In this document: positions 42,325-51,419 of the stretch, piece by piece
How positions within the stretch are numbered: position 1 is the stretch's first letter
Layout: the number at the start of each line of letters is the position of its first letter
From: Serpentinicella sp031432315
GTDB lineage: Bacteria > Bacillota > Clostridia > Peptostreptococcales > Natronincolaceae
DNA length: 64,000 nt
Assembly (NCBI RefSeq): GCF_031432315.1
Contig: NZ_JAVKGO010000007.1
Coordinates: 85,350 to 149,349, forward strand
Reading direction: 5' to 3'
Made by a program: the position numbers and the translations under genes
The notes under the pieces: model-generated
The model's input: the letters and a program-made list of their open reading frames with translations, nothing else
Told to the model about the DNA's origin: nothing
Database searches by the model: none

Positions 42325-43210
42325 AACCTTTCCGTATATGATCAAGCAGGGATTAACAGGAATATGGCGTAACCGAGGAATGAGCTTAGCATCCATTACA
42401 ACTGTATCGGCAACCCTTATGATTTTAGGTTTAATTATCACATTAGTACTTAATATAAATGGGATTGCTTATATGCTACAAAGTCAATTTGATACAGTAC
42501 AATTGTATTTAGAAGAAGATATAGCCCATGAAGAAATAACTGATATCGGAAAAGAAATAGGCGCAATAGATGGTGTTAGTTATGTAGAGTTTGAAACAAA
42601 AGAAGAAGCACTGGATAATCTTAAGGAACAATGGGGAGACCAAGGATATTTACTAGATACACTAGAGGATAATCCATTACCTGATTCATATATTGTTCAC
42701 GTTGAAAACATTGAAACAGCTGACTCGGTTGTAGACGAGTTAAGAAAGCTTGATGGTATTGATGAAATAAAGTATTATCAAGATATAATAGACAATCTAT
42801 TAAGAATAGCAGGATTTGTTAGAACGATAGGTTTTGCTTTAATAATGATTTTAATTTTAATTGCTATGTTTATTATTTCAAATACAATTAAGATTACCTT
42901 AAATGCACGAAGACAAGAAATAACAATTATGAAATATGTAGGAGCAACAAATTGGTTTATTAGATGGCCATTTGTTATAGAAGGAATGCTATTAGGCTTT
43001 ATTGGGGCATTGATTGCAAGTGGGGTAGTTTACTTTGCGTATCAATCTGTATTTGATATTATTACAACAAGGCTGTATGTGTTATTCAGTGGTTATATGG
43101 TAACGACCCAGGATATGATGACGAACGTAACAATCATTTTCCTTATCATTGGCTGTGGCGTAGGTATTTTAGGAAGTATTATTTCACTAAGAAAACATCT
43201 TAAAGTGTAG
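42314..43210 (+). CDS. ftsX: Cell-division ABC transporter permease FtsX
   Basis: A 298-aa membrane protein with four membrane segments: one at about residues 20-42, then an extracellular domain of ~120 residues (QLYLEEDIAHEEITDIG to KYYQDIIDNLLRIAG), and three more after residue 165 (IGFALIMILILIAMFIIS; EGMLLGFIGALIASGVVY; the last before SLRKHLKV). The ITLNARRQEITIMKYVGAT loop is typical of FtsX. I chose the ATG at 42314, eight bases behind GGAGG; ATGs at 42290 and 42308 are worse placed. The loop presumably contacts the coiled-coil hydrolase encoded next. Confidence 0.95.
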   Translation: MKIKTFPYMIKQGLTGIWRNRGMSLASITTVSATLMILGLIITLVLNINGIAYMLQSQFDTVQLYLEEDIAHEEITDIGKEIGAIDGVSYVEFETKEEALDNLKEQWGDQGYLLDTLEDNPLPDSYIVHVENIETADSVVDELRKLDGIDEIKYYQDIIDNLLRIAGFVRTIGFALIMILILIAMFIISNTIKITLNARRQEITIMKYVGATNWFIRWPFVIEGMLLGFIGALIASGVVYFAYQSVFDIITTRLYVLFSGYMVTTQDMMTNVTIIFLIIGCGVGILGSIISLRKHLKV

Positions 43211-43231
43211 TAACAAAGGGGGCGCGAACAT

Positions 43232-44356
43232 ATGAAAAAAAGGTTTATTACACCAGTATTAATTGCAACTATAGCTATTTCTAGTATTACTGTATTTGCT
43301 AATGGTACAGACCAAATTAACAACCAGCTTGAAGAGCTTAGCACAAGACAAGAAAACATAAATAGTGAAATTCAGCAAAAAAATCGTCAGCAACGAGATG
43401 CAGCTACCAAATTACAGGAGCTAGAACAAGAAATTTTAAAAATACAAGATGAGATTGCTCAAATTCAGAGGGAAATAACAACCACAGAAAGACAGGTTCA
43501 AGAGACAATTAAAGAATTAACAGCAGCAGAAGAAGAAATTGATAGTAAAAATGGACTATTAGGAAATAGAATAAATGCCATGTATCGAAATGGACCAATA
43601 GCGTATATAGAAGTTATTTTTAGCTCAAGTAGCTTTTCCGAGTTATTAACGAACTTAGATATGGTTCAACGGATTGTGCAGCACGATGTGGATCTTTTGA
43701 AAGAGTTAGAAGAGCAAAAAGCCCTAATTGAAGATAAAAAAGTTGAGCTAGAAAATAAAAGAAGTCAATTAGTTGTTATGAGAAATGGTGTTGAGCAAAA
43801 AAGAGATGCCTTAGAAGTATCTAGGGGGCAACAACGACGTTTATCACAGCAATTAGAGGCAGATAAAGCTACATTAGCTAGACAACTTGATAACATTGAA
43901 AGAGAAGCAAGAAAATTAGAAGATGAACTAAGAAGACTACAGTCTAGTGGGGATTATGTTGGTGGCGTTATGCAATGGCCAGCTCCAGGACACACAAGAG
44001 TTACTTCTCCATTTGGGAATCGAATTCATCCTATTTTAAGAATACCAAGACTTCACACTGGGGTGGATATAGCAACACCAACAGGAGCGAATATTGTTGC
44101 AGCTGCTCAAGGAACAGTTGTTTCTTCTCACTTTATGGGTGGATATGGTAACACTGTGATTATTGATCATGGTGGTGGAATAATGACTTTATATGCACAT
44201 AATTCAAGACTACTTGTTTCACCAGGACAACAAGTTAGTCGAGGTCAGTCTATTGCCTTAGCAGGAAGTACAGGAGATTCAACAGGCCCTCATTTACATT
44301 TTGAGGTAAGGGAAAACGGTAGATTTGTGGATCCCCTTCCATATATTAGACGATAA
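43232..44356 (+). CDS. Secreted M23 peptidase with coiled-coil domain (EnvC/CwlO-partner type)
   Basis: A 374-aa exported protein: signal peptide (cleavage near FANGTD), a long coiled coil at about residues 25-245, then an M23 lysostaphin-like domain at 250-374. The metal and catalytic residues are intact: HPILRIPRLHTGVDIA (H, D), GGGIMTLYAHN and GPHLHFEV. With an active M23 site and position right after ftsEX, it fits the role of a FtsX-controlled peptidoglycan endopeptidase. GGGGGC precedes the ATG. A terminator follows, so ftsE-ftsX-M23 is probably one operon. Confidence 0.93.
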   Translation: MKKRFITPVLIATIAISSITVFANGTDQINNQLEELSTRQENINSEIQQKNRQQRDAATKLQELEQEILKIQDEIAQIQREITTTERQVQETIKELTAAEEEIDSKNGLLGNRINAMYRNGPIAYIEVIFSSSSFSELLTNLDMVQRIVQHDVDLLKELEEQKALIEDKKVELENKRSQLVVMRNGVEQKRDALEVSRGQQRRLSQQLEADKATLARQLDNIEREARKLEDELRRLQSSGDYVGGVMQWPAPGHTRVTSPFGNRIHPILRIPRLHTGVDIATPTGANIVAAAQGTVVSSHFMGGYGNTVIIDHGGGIMTLYAHNSRLLVSPGQQVSRGQSIALAGSTGDSTGPHLHFEVRENGRFVDPLPYIRR

Positions 44357-44383
44357 ACCATAATAACTATTAAAAAAGTAAAG

Positions 44384-44421
44384 CAGCTAGAGACATTAAC
44401 ACTATTGTCTCTAGCTGTTTT
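44384..44421 (+). terminator. Intrinsic terminator of the ftsEX operon
   Basis: A 12-bp stem (44384-44395 with 44406-44417), a ten-base loop and four Ts. Confidence 0.85.
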
Positions 44422-44647
44422 AAAGTTAAATGATTGTTTTTTATCTGTCTCTAAATTATAAAATGTTTGATTTTAAAAGTAATAGTTAAGAATAGAATAT
44501 GGACCTTCTTTAATAAAAGATTATTTAAAGATACACCACCTTCTGCTATAATGTAACAATACATCATAAAGTCATTTAATGTATAATATAAAGACTGATA
44601 TAATAGAATTAGAGTAGAAGTGTAGCTTGGGTGGAAGGGAGAGTAAT

Positions 44648-45865
44648 ATGATAAGTAAAAAGAAAGCTTTTGTAGGTGCAATAATCATTATTATCATTAC
44701 TTCAGTATTACATATGACTTTTGGAAACTTAATTCATATTAGAATGGGAGAAAAAGTGGTAATCACTCGTGCTGACTACGAGCGTTTTAGAGAAATTAAT
44801 CAAACATACAACAAGATGTTTACACTAAAAGATTATTTAATGACTAATTATTATCAGGAAATCGATGAAGAACTCTTAATAGAAGGTGCAATTTCGGGTA
44901 TGTTTGATGGGATTGGAGACCCGTATACTGTATATATGGATCAGGAAGCCTATGAAGAAATGTGGACCAGGACGCAAGGGACTTATGGTGGGATAGGTGT
45001 TATCGTTACAACCGGTGATGATGGAATGGTTACAGTTGTCTCACCAATTGAAGATACACCAGGAGAAAGAGCAGGTATAACCACTGGAGATAAAATTACT
45101 GCTGTGGATGGGCAACCCATATCTGGAGAAAGATTAGATAATGCGGTAGATATGATGACTGGAGAGCCTGGAACAGATGTAGCATTAAGTATTTTTAGAG
45201 AACCAAATAACTCTTTTGACGTTGTTATAACAAGAGAAGAAATTAGACTACAGACCGTTCGGTCAGAAATATTAGACGGCCAGGTGGGATACATTAGGAT
45301 TACAATGTTTGATGAAAAAACAGCACAGGACTTTAAAAATCAGCTAAGTGAACTTGAAAGTCAAGATATACAAGGCCTTGTTTTAGATCTAAGAAATAAT
45401 CCTGGTGGGTTACTAAGCCAATGTATTGAGATAGCAGATTTAATTCTTGGAGAACAAGTTATCGTTTATACAGAAGACCGACAAGGGAGAAGAAAAGAAG
45501 AACACTCCGGTAAAAAACATTTTGATAAGCCACTGGCTATTTTAGTAAATGAAGGAAGTGCCAGTGCGTCTGAAATATTAGCCGGTGCTGTCAGAGATAC
45601 AGATCGAGGCACAATTATAGGTACAACAACTTATGGTAAGGGACTGGTACAAGAAGTAAAACCTTTAGGTGATGGTAGTGGGTTTAAATATACGGTTTCC
45701 GAGTATTTTACTCCTAATGGTGAAAACATTCATGGCACTGGTATTGAACCGGATATTGTACTAGAACTTCCGACGGAACTTGAAGATGCCACAGAAATAG
45801 ATTCAGAGCAAGATAATCAACTTAATAAAGCAGTAGATGTATTATTAAGAAAAATAAATAATTAA
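44648..45865 (+). CDS. Carboxy-terminal processing protease, S41 family
   Basis: A 405-aa membrane-anchored serine protease. An N-terminal hydrophobic segment (residues ~8-26) is followed by a CTP helical region (DPYTVYMDQEAYEEM), a PDZ domain at ~95-180 (GIGVIVTTGDDGMVTVVSPI) and the S41 core. The catalytic Ser is in EGSASASEILAGA and the Lys in TTYGKGLVQEV. B. subtilis CtpB, also near ftsEX, is a sporulation signalling protease of this type. The ATG at 44648 follows AAGGGAGAG; an upstream in-frame TTG (44627) is not supported. Three TATAAT sequences lie upstream at 44553-44602. Confidence 0.93.
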   Translation: MISKKKAFVGAIIIIIITSVLHMTFGNLIHIRMGEKVVITRADYERFREINQTYNKMFTLKDYLMTNYYQEIDEELLIEGAISGMFDGIGDPYTVYMDQEAYEEMWTRTQGTYGGIGVIVTTGDDGMVTVVSPIEDTPGERAGITTGDKITAVDGQPISGERLDNAVDMMTGEPGTDVALSIFREPNNSFDVVITREEIRLQTVRSEILDGQVGYIRITMFDEKTAQDFKNQLSELESQDIQGLVLDLRNNPGGLLSQCIEIADLILGEQVIVYTEDRQGRRKEEHSGKKHFDKPLAILVNEGSASASEILAGAVRDTDRGTIIGTTTYGKGLVQEVKPLGDGSGFKYTVSEYFTPNGENIHGTGIEPDIVLELPTELEDATEIDSEQDNQLNKAVDVLLRKINN

Positions 45866-45872
45866 TTTTGGG

Positions 45873-45903
45873 GGACGCAAAGCTAGAATACTTTGCGTCC
45901 TTT
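45873..45903 (+). terminator. Intrinsic terminator of the S41 protease gene
   Basis: A 10-bp GC-rich stem (GGACGCAAAG at 45873-45882 with CTTTGCGTCC at 45891-45900), an eight-base loop and a short TTT tail. The T-run is weak, but the stem is strong. Confidence 0.75.
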
Positions 45904-45915
45904 AAAATGTGAAAA

Positions 45916-45944
45916 TTGACAGTAAAGATTAGCAATTATATAAT
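45916..45944 (+). promoter_or_regulatory. Consensus sigma-A promoter of uvrBA
   Basis: TTGACA (45916-45921), a 17-base spacer and TATAAT (45939-45944) make a fully consensus promoter, the best in the window. The start is predicted near 45951, within the LexA box that follows. The leader to uvrB is about 130 bases. Confidence 0.9.
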
Positions 45945-45949
45945 GTTAA

Positions 45950-45963
45950 AGAACGTTTGTTCT
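45950..45963. promoter_or_regulatory. LexA (SOS) operator
   Basis: AGAACGTTTGTTCT contains a perfect GAAC-N4-GTTC, the Firmicute LexA/DinR core, six bases downstream of the uvrB -10 and over the expected transcription start. A repressor here would block the consensus promoter, so uvrBA should be induced by DNA damage. LexA itself is not in the window. Confidence 0.87.
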
Positions 45964-46080
45964 ATAAATTTAAAAAATAGTTCTCTTAGTTAATAAAAAA
46001 ATCAATAATAATTATAAATTAGGGTAGTTTTAAAGTATAAACAATATATATAGCTGATCGTTATAAAGAGAGGGAATGAT

Positions 46081-48066
46081 ATGTTAGATAACAAGTTTAA
46101 AATAAATTCAGAGTATAAACCTACTGGACACCAACCTAGAGCGATTGAAGAACTTAGCACTGGTTTAGAAGCAAATTTAAAACATCAGACACTATTAGGC
46201 GTGACAGGCTCAGGAAAAACTTTCAGTGTTGCAAATATTATAGAGAAAGTTCAAAAACCAACTTTAGTGATTGCCCACAATAAAACATTGGCGGCGCAAT
46301 TATGTTCTGAGTTTAAAGAATTTTTTCCTGATAATGCTGTTGAGTATTTTGTAAGTTATTATGATTATTATCAACCAGAGGCATATGTTGTACACAGTGA
46401 CACCTATATTGAAAAGGACTCTTCTATAAATGATGAAATTGATAAACTAAGACACTCTGCTACATCCGCTTTATTTGAACGAAGAGATGTCATTATTGTA
46501 GCCAGTGTCTCTTGTATATATGGATTAGGGGACCCGACTGAGTATAAAAAGCTTGTGGTATCCTTAAGGACAGGTATGGAAAAAGATCGGGATCAAGTTT
46601 TACGTCAATTAGTTGATATTCAGTACGAAAGAAACGATATAAACTTTATTAGAGGTACCTTTAGAGTTCGCGGTGATATTGTAGAAATATTCCCTGCTTC
46701 ATCTACAGAGAATGTAATCAGAGTAGAGTTTTTCGGAGATGAAATTGACCGTATAACAGAGGTGAATGCATTAACAGGAGAGATTATAGGACTAAGAAAT
46801 CATGTATCTATATTTCCTGCATCTCACTATGCAACTGGAGCAGATAAAATAGAGGTGGCAATTAAAAAAATAGAAGCAGAATTAGAGCAAAGAGTTAAAG
46901 AATTTACTGACGAAGGAAAACTTATAGAAGCCCAAAGAATCCAACAACGTACGATGTATGATATAGAAATGCTTAGAGAAGTAGGTTTTTGTCAAGGGAT
47001 AGAAAACTACTCTAGACATATAACTGGTAGAGCACCAGGAACTAAGCCATATACATTGATGGATTATTTCCCAGATGACTACTTAGTTGTTATCGATGAA
47101 TCCCATGTAACCATCCCCCAAGTGAGGGCCATGTTTGCAGGAGATAGATCAAGAAAAGGTTCTTTGGTGGATTATGGATTCAGGCTACCCTCAGCCTATG
47201 ATAATAGACCAATGAATTTCGAAGAATTTGAGGGGATGATTAATCAAATTTTATATGTATCTGCAACGCCAGGATCATATGAAATAGAAAATAGCCAAAA
47301 AGTTGTGGAGCAGATCATTCGACCTACAGGTTTATTAGACCCCATCATTGACGTTAGGCCAATTGATGGACAAATTGATGATCTAGTTAGTGAAATAAAC
47401 AAAAGAATTAGTAAGAAAGAAAGAGTCCTTGTAACAACTTTAACCAAGAGGATGTCAGAGGACTTAACAAATTATTTAAAAGAGATTGATGTTAAAGTAA
47501 CATATCTACACTCAGATATAGATACCATGGAACGCATGGAAATTATTAGGGATCTAAGACTGGGAGTATATGATGTATTAGTGGGTATAAATCTACTCAG
47601 AGAAGGTTTGGACTTGCCGGAGGTTTCTCTTGTGGCAATTTTAGATGCAGATAAAGAAGGGTTTTTACGCTCTGAAACCTCCATGATTCAAACAATCGGA
47701 CGGGCAGCTCGAAACGCTGAAGGGACTGTTATCATGTATGCAGACCGGATAACAGGTTCAATGGAACGTGCCATAGAAGAAACAAAAAGAAGAAGAGAAA
47801 TACAAGAAGCATACAATAAAAAACATAATATTACACCAACATCAATTAAGAAGAAGATTAGAAATGTAATAGAAGCAACTAAGGTTGCTGAGGATCAAGA
47901 AAAGTACGGAATAAATACAGAGAAAAAAGCTTATACAAAAGAAGAACTAGCTGAAATAATTAAGAAGCTAGAAATTGAAATGCAACAAGCGGCAGAAAAT
48001 TTACAATTTGAAAGAGCCGCGGAATTGAGAGATAAGATAAAAGAATTAAAATTTAAAGATAAGTGA
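46081..48066 (+). CDS. uvrB: Excinuclease ABC subunit B
   Basis: A 661-aa DNA-damage verification helicase of nucleotide-excision repair. Walker A is GVTGSGKTFSVAN, the damage-probing beta-hairpin region is YYDYYQPEAYVVHSDTYIEK, and further helicase motifs are VVIDESHVTIPQ, ATPGSYE and QTIGRAARN. The C-terminal UVR domain (LEIEMQQAAENLQFERAAELRD) binds UvrC. GAGAGGGAATGAT precedes the ATG. It lies 18 bases before uvrA and is controlled by the SOS promoter upstream. Confidence 0.98.
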   Translation: MLDNKFKINSEYKPTGHQPRAIEELSTGLEANLKHQTLLGVTGSGKTFSVANIIEKVQKPTLVIAHNKTLAAQLCSEFKEFFPDNAVEYFVSYYDYYQPEAYVVHSDTYIEKDSSINDEIDKLRHSATSALFERRDVIIVASVSCIYGLGDPTEYKKLVVSLRTGMEKDRDQVLRQLVDIQYERNDINFIRGTFRVRGDIVEIFPASSTENVIRVEFFGDEIDRITEVNALTGEIIGLRNHVSIFPASHYATGADKIEVAIKKIEAELEQRVKEFTDEGKLIEAQRIQQRTMYDIEMLREVGFCQGIENYSRHITGRAPGTKPYTLMDYFPDDYLVVIDESHVTIPQVRAMFAGDRSRKGSLVDYGFRLPSAYDNRPMNFEEFEGMINQILYVSATPGSYEIENSQKVVEQIIRPTGLLDPIIDVRPIDGQIDDLVSEINKRISKKERVLVTTLTKRMSEDLTNYLKEIDVKVTYLHSDIDTMERMEIIRDLRLGVYDVLVGINLLREGLDLPEVSLVAILDADKEGFLRSETSMIQTIGRAARNAEGTVIMYADRITGSMERAIEETKRRREIQEAYNKKHNITPTSIKKKIRNVIEATKVAEDQEKYGINTEKKAYTKEELAEIIKKLEIEMQQAAENLQFERAAELRDKIKELKFKDK

Positions 48067-48084
48067 CAACTAGGAGGTTAAGGC

Positions 48085-50919
48085 GTGGCAAAGGATAAAA
48101 TTATTATTAAAGGGGCAAAAGAACACAATTTAAAAAATGTAGATCTAGAGATTCCTAGAGACCAGCTAGTAGTCCTAACTGGATTGTCGGGATCTGGAAA
48201 GTCATCTCTTGCCTTTGACACAATATATGCTGAGGGGCAAAGGCGTTATATCGAAAGTCTATCAGCTTATGCAAGACAATTTTTAGGTCAAATGGAAAAA
48301 CCAGATGTTGAATATATAGAAGGATTATCCCCTGCAATATCTATTGATCAAAAAACAACAAGTAAAAACCCAAGATCAACCGTAGGAACAGTAACGGAAA
48401 TATATGATTATTTAAGATTGCTATTTGCAAGGGTTGGAACGCCCCATTGTCCAGTTTGTGGGATTGAAATTAGTCAAATGACTGTAGAACAAATTGTAGA
48501 TAAAATAATAGCAATTGGAGAAAGGACTAAAATTCAAATTTTAGCACCAGTTGTGCGAGGTAAAAAAGGAGAACACCAAAAGATTTTAGAAGAGATAAAA
48601 AAATCTGGATTTGTACGAGTTAGAGTTGATGGGGAAGTATTAGATATAAGTGATGAAATAAAGCTTTCAAAAAACAAAAAACATTATATTGATGTTGTTG
48701 TAGACCGTATTGTAATAAAGGATGGTATCACACAAAGATTAGCAGATTCAGTAGAAACCGTATTAAAATTAACAGAAGGATTAGTAGCTATAGATGTAAT
48801 AGACGGTGAAGAACTACTATTCTCTACAAAGTTTGCTTGTCCAGAACACGGAGTAGGAGTAGAGGAGATGGCTCCGAGGATGTTTTCATTTAATAGCCCT
48901 TTTGGTGCGTGTGGTGTCTGTAATGGTATTGGTCACAAAAAAATTGTTGATGAAAGTCTTGTAATACCAAATAGAAATTTAACAATCAGACAAGGAGCAG
49001 TAGCTCCGTGGAGTGGATCAAGTGGTAGTAATGAAGGGACATATTATTATAAAATGTTGGAGAGTTTAGTGAAGCAATATGGTCAAGATGTGGATACGCC
49101 AATTAAGAATTTTTCTGAAGAACTACTAAATGACTTACTATATGGAGCAGGAGATAAGAGTGTAGACTTTGAGTATGAATCAAAGTTTGGAGGCACAAGA
49201 TTGTATTCCTCTCCATACGAAGGCGTTATACCTAATTTAGAAAGACGCTATATGGAAACAAACTCTGATTATATGCGGGAAAAAATTGAGGAATATATGA
49301 GTGAAAGCCCGTGTAGCAGCTGTAGTGGTGCAAGATTAAAGGATGAAGCCTTAGCTGTTACCATAGGGGATAAAAATATTTATCACGTGTCAGAAATGTC
49401 AATTAAAGAAGCTTATGACTACATTGATCAGATTCATCTTGATGATCGTAAAAAGTTTATAGCAGAGCAGATTGTAAAAGAAATAAAGGGAAGACTTAGC
49501 TTTTTAAAAGATGTAGGTTTAGATTATTTAACCCTTTCAAGAAATGCAGGGACTTTATCAGGTGGAGAAGCCCAAAGGATCCGTCTAGCCACGCAAATAG
49601 GCTCCAGTCTTGTGGGAGTTTTATATATATTAGATGAACCGAGTATTGGACTACACCAACGAGATAATGATCGATTACTAAAAACATTAAGACATCTAAC
49701 GGATATTGGAAATACCGTAATAGTTGTTGAGCATGATGAGGATACGATGTTTGAAGCAGATCATATTGTAGATGTAGGTCCTGGGGCCGGAGTACATGGT
49801 GGAGAGATTGTCGCTCAAGGTACTGTAAAAGATATTATAAACTGTGAAAACTCTATTACTGGTCAGTATTTAAGCGGAAAAAAAGAGATAAAAGTACCAA
49901 AGGAAAGAAGGAAGCCAAAAAATAATTATATTGAAATAAAAGGTGCAAAGGAAAATAACTTACAAAATGTAAATGTAAAGTTACCTTTAGGTGTATTTAC
50001 TTGTATAACAGGGGTATCAGGTTCTGGAAAAAGTACATTAATCAATGAGATTCTTTATAAAAAAGTATCCCAGGAATTACATGGTGCTAAAAGTAAACCA
50101 GGTAAGCATAAAGAAATAAAAGGGTTAGACAATATAGATAAAGTAATTAATATAGACCAGTCACCTATCGGAAGAACGCCACGTTCTAATCCTGCAACTT
50201 ATACCGGTGTATTTGATGATATTAGAGATGTATATGCCCAAACAACGAATGCAAAGATGCGTGGATATCAAAAAGGACGTTTTAGTTTTAACGTAAAAGG
50301 TGGTCGTTGTGAAGCATGTAAAGGTGACGGAATTATAAAAATTGAAATGCATTTCTTGCCAGATGTATATGTACCTTGTGAGGTTTGTAAGGGAAAAAGG
50401 TATAATAGAGAAACCCTTGAAGTTAAGTATAAAGGACAAACCATTTCAGATGTGCTTCACATGAATGTAGAAGAAGCGCTGAAGTTCTTTGAAAACATAC
50501 CCAAAATACAAAGAAAGTTACAAACACTTCATGACGTTGGTTTAGGTTATATTCGCCTAGGACAACCTTCTACGCAACTATCTGGTGGAGAAGCCCAAAG
50601 AATTAAACTCGCTACAGAATTATGTAAAAGAAGCACTGGTAAAACTTTATATATTTTAGATGAACCTACAACCGGATTACACATTGCAGATATTGATAGG
50701 CTAATAAGTGTATTGCAAAGGCTCGTAGAGGGCGGCAACTCAATCTTAGTAATAGAACATAATTTAGACGTTATTAAAACAGCTGATTACATTATTGACT
50801 TAGGCCCAGAAGGAGGTACAGGTGGAGGAAAAATTGTTACTGCAGGTACACCTGAAGAAGTGGCAAAGAATAATGCATCATACACTGGAAAGTATCTAAA
50901 AAAACACCTTGAAAAATAA
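48085..50919 (+). CDS. uvrA: Excinuclease ABC subunit A
   Basis: A 944-aa ABC-type damage-recognition ATPase. Both nucleotide-binding sites are present: Walker A GLSGSGKSSLAFDTIYAEG with signature LSGGEAQRIRLATQIG, and GVSGSGKSTLINEIL with LSGGEAQRIKLATELC. Zinc-binding cysteine sets are at CPVCG, CPEHG...CGVCNG and CEACKGDG...CEVCKGKRY. It starts at GTG behind TAGGAGGTTAAG. It is co-transcribed with uvrB. Confidence 0.98.
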   Translation: MAKDKIIIKGAKEHNLKNVDLEIPRDQLVVLTGLSGSGKSSLAFDTIYAEGQRRYIESLSAYARQFLGQMEKPDVEYIEGLSPAISIDQKTTSKNPRSTVGTVTEIYDYLRLLFARVGTPHCPVCGIEISQMTVEQIVDKIIAIGERTKIQILAPVVRGKKGEHQKILEEIKKSGFVRVRVDGEVLDISDEIKLSKNKKHYIDVVVDRIVIKDGITQRLADSVETVLKLTEGLVAIDVIDGEELLFSTKFACPEHGVGVEEMAPRMFSFNSPFGACGVCNGIGHKKIVDESLVIPNRNLTIRQGAVAPWSGSSGSNEGTYYYKMLESLVKQYGQDVDTPIKNFSEELLNDLLYGAGDKSVDFEYESKFGGTRLYSSPYEGVIPNLERRYMETNSDYMREKIEEYMSESPCSSCSGARLKDEALAVTIGDKNIYHVSEMSIKEAYDYIDQIHLDDRKKFIAEQIVKEIKGRLSFLKDVGLDYLTLSRNAGTLSGGEAQRIRLATQIGSSLVGVLYILDEPSIGLHQRDNDRLLKTLRHLTDIGNTVIVVEHDEDTMFEADHIVDVGPGAGVHGGEIVAQGTVKDIINCENSITGQYLSGKKEIKVPKERRKPKNNYIEIKGAKENNLQNVNVKLPLGVFTCITGVSGSGKSTLINEILYKKVSQELHGAKSKPGKHKEIKGLDNIDKVINIDQSPIGRTPRSNPATYTGVFDDIRDVYAQTTNAKMRGYQKGRFSFNVKGGRCEACKGDGIIKIEMHFLPDVYVPCEVCKGKRYNRETLEVKYKGQTISDVLHMNVEEALKFFENIPKIQRKLQTLHDVGLGYIRLGQPSTQLSGGEAQRIKLATELCKRSTGKTLYILDEPTTGLHIADIDRLISVLQRLVEGGNSILVIEHNLDVIKTADYIIDLGPEGGTGGGKIVTAGTPEEVAKNNASYTGKYLKKHLEK

Positions 50920-50981
50920 GAAAAAGTGCCTATATAAAATTGTTATGAAGTATTATAAGATCTAACTACAGAGGTGATCTT

Positions 50982-51281
50982 ATGAATAATTCGATTTTGT
51001 GTATCGGTCAAGAGGTTAAAATAAATATAAGGTCTGATATGTTTGAGGATGTTAAAACTAGAGGAGTAATAGTTCATATAGAGGGAAAAATGATAGAAAT
51101 TATCATACAAGGAATTTATGCTCAAAACGCTGTTAAAAGTGCCCTTTGTATAATTGTTGGAGACAAAGTAGAATATCAGTTTGAAGGCAAAATTCTTAAA
51201 GCTGACGGAAATCGATTATTTATTCTAGGGCCAGAACAAGATAAATATATAATAACAAAAAAAGTAATGAATAAATGCTAA
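50982..51281 (+). CDS. Small protein of unknown function, 99 aa
   Basis: A 99-aa cytosolic protein with alternating hydrophobic/charged residues that suggest a small beta-barrel (GQEVKINIRSD, GVIVHIEGKMIEIIIQG, GDKVEYQFEGKILKADG). The arrangement recalls the N-terminal part of PilZ-type flagellar-brake proteins, but the PilZ RxxxR motif is not present, so I do not call it that. GAGGTGATCTT precedes the ATG. It sits between uvrA and uvrC, 62 bases behind uvrA, and ends at a terminator, so it may be the last gene of the SOS-controlled operon. Confidence 0.72.
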   Translation: MNNSILCIGQEVKINIRSDMFEDVKTRGVIVHIEGKMIEIIIQGIYAQNAVKSALCIIVGDKVEYQFEGKILKADGNRLFILGPEQDKYIITKKVMNKC

Positions 51282-51282
51282 G

Positions 51283-51309
51283 GCCAGTCTGATTAAGACT
51301 GGCTTTGTT
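51283..51309 (+). terminator. Intrinsic terminator before uvrC
   Basis: An 8-bp GC-rich stem (GCCAGTCT at 51283-51290 with AGACTGGC at 51296-51303), a five-base loop and TTTGTT. It separates uvrC from the uvrBA unit. Confidence 0.8.
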
Positions 51310-51419
51310 ATTGTATAAATAAAAATAAAGGATATACATTTTGTAATATGTTAAACTAAGATAAAGTTTCTATTTTGATTAAAGATTTGATAATTCAGTA
51401 CGAAAACAGAGGTGATCAT

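Noticed and set aside
45869..45900. GGGGACGCAAAGCT resembles the 3' part of the c-di-GMP-I (GEMM) riboswitch core.
   Set aside because: The sequence pairs with CTTTGCGTCC as a terminator stem, lies downstream of a gene, and the rest of the GEMM core (GCAAACC, tetraloop receptor) is absent.
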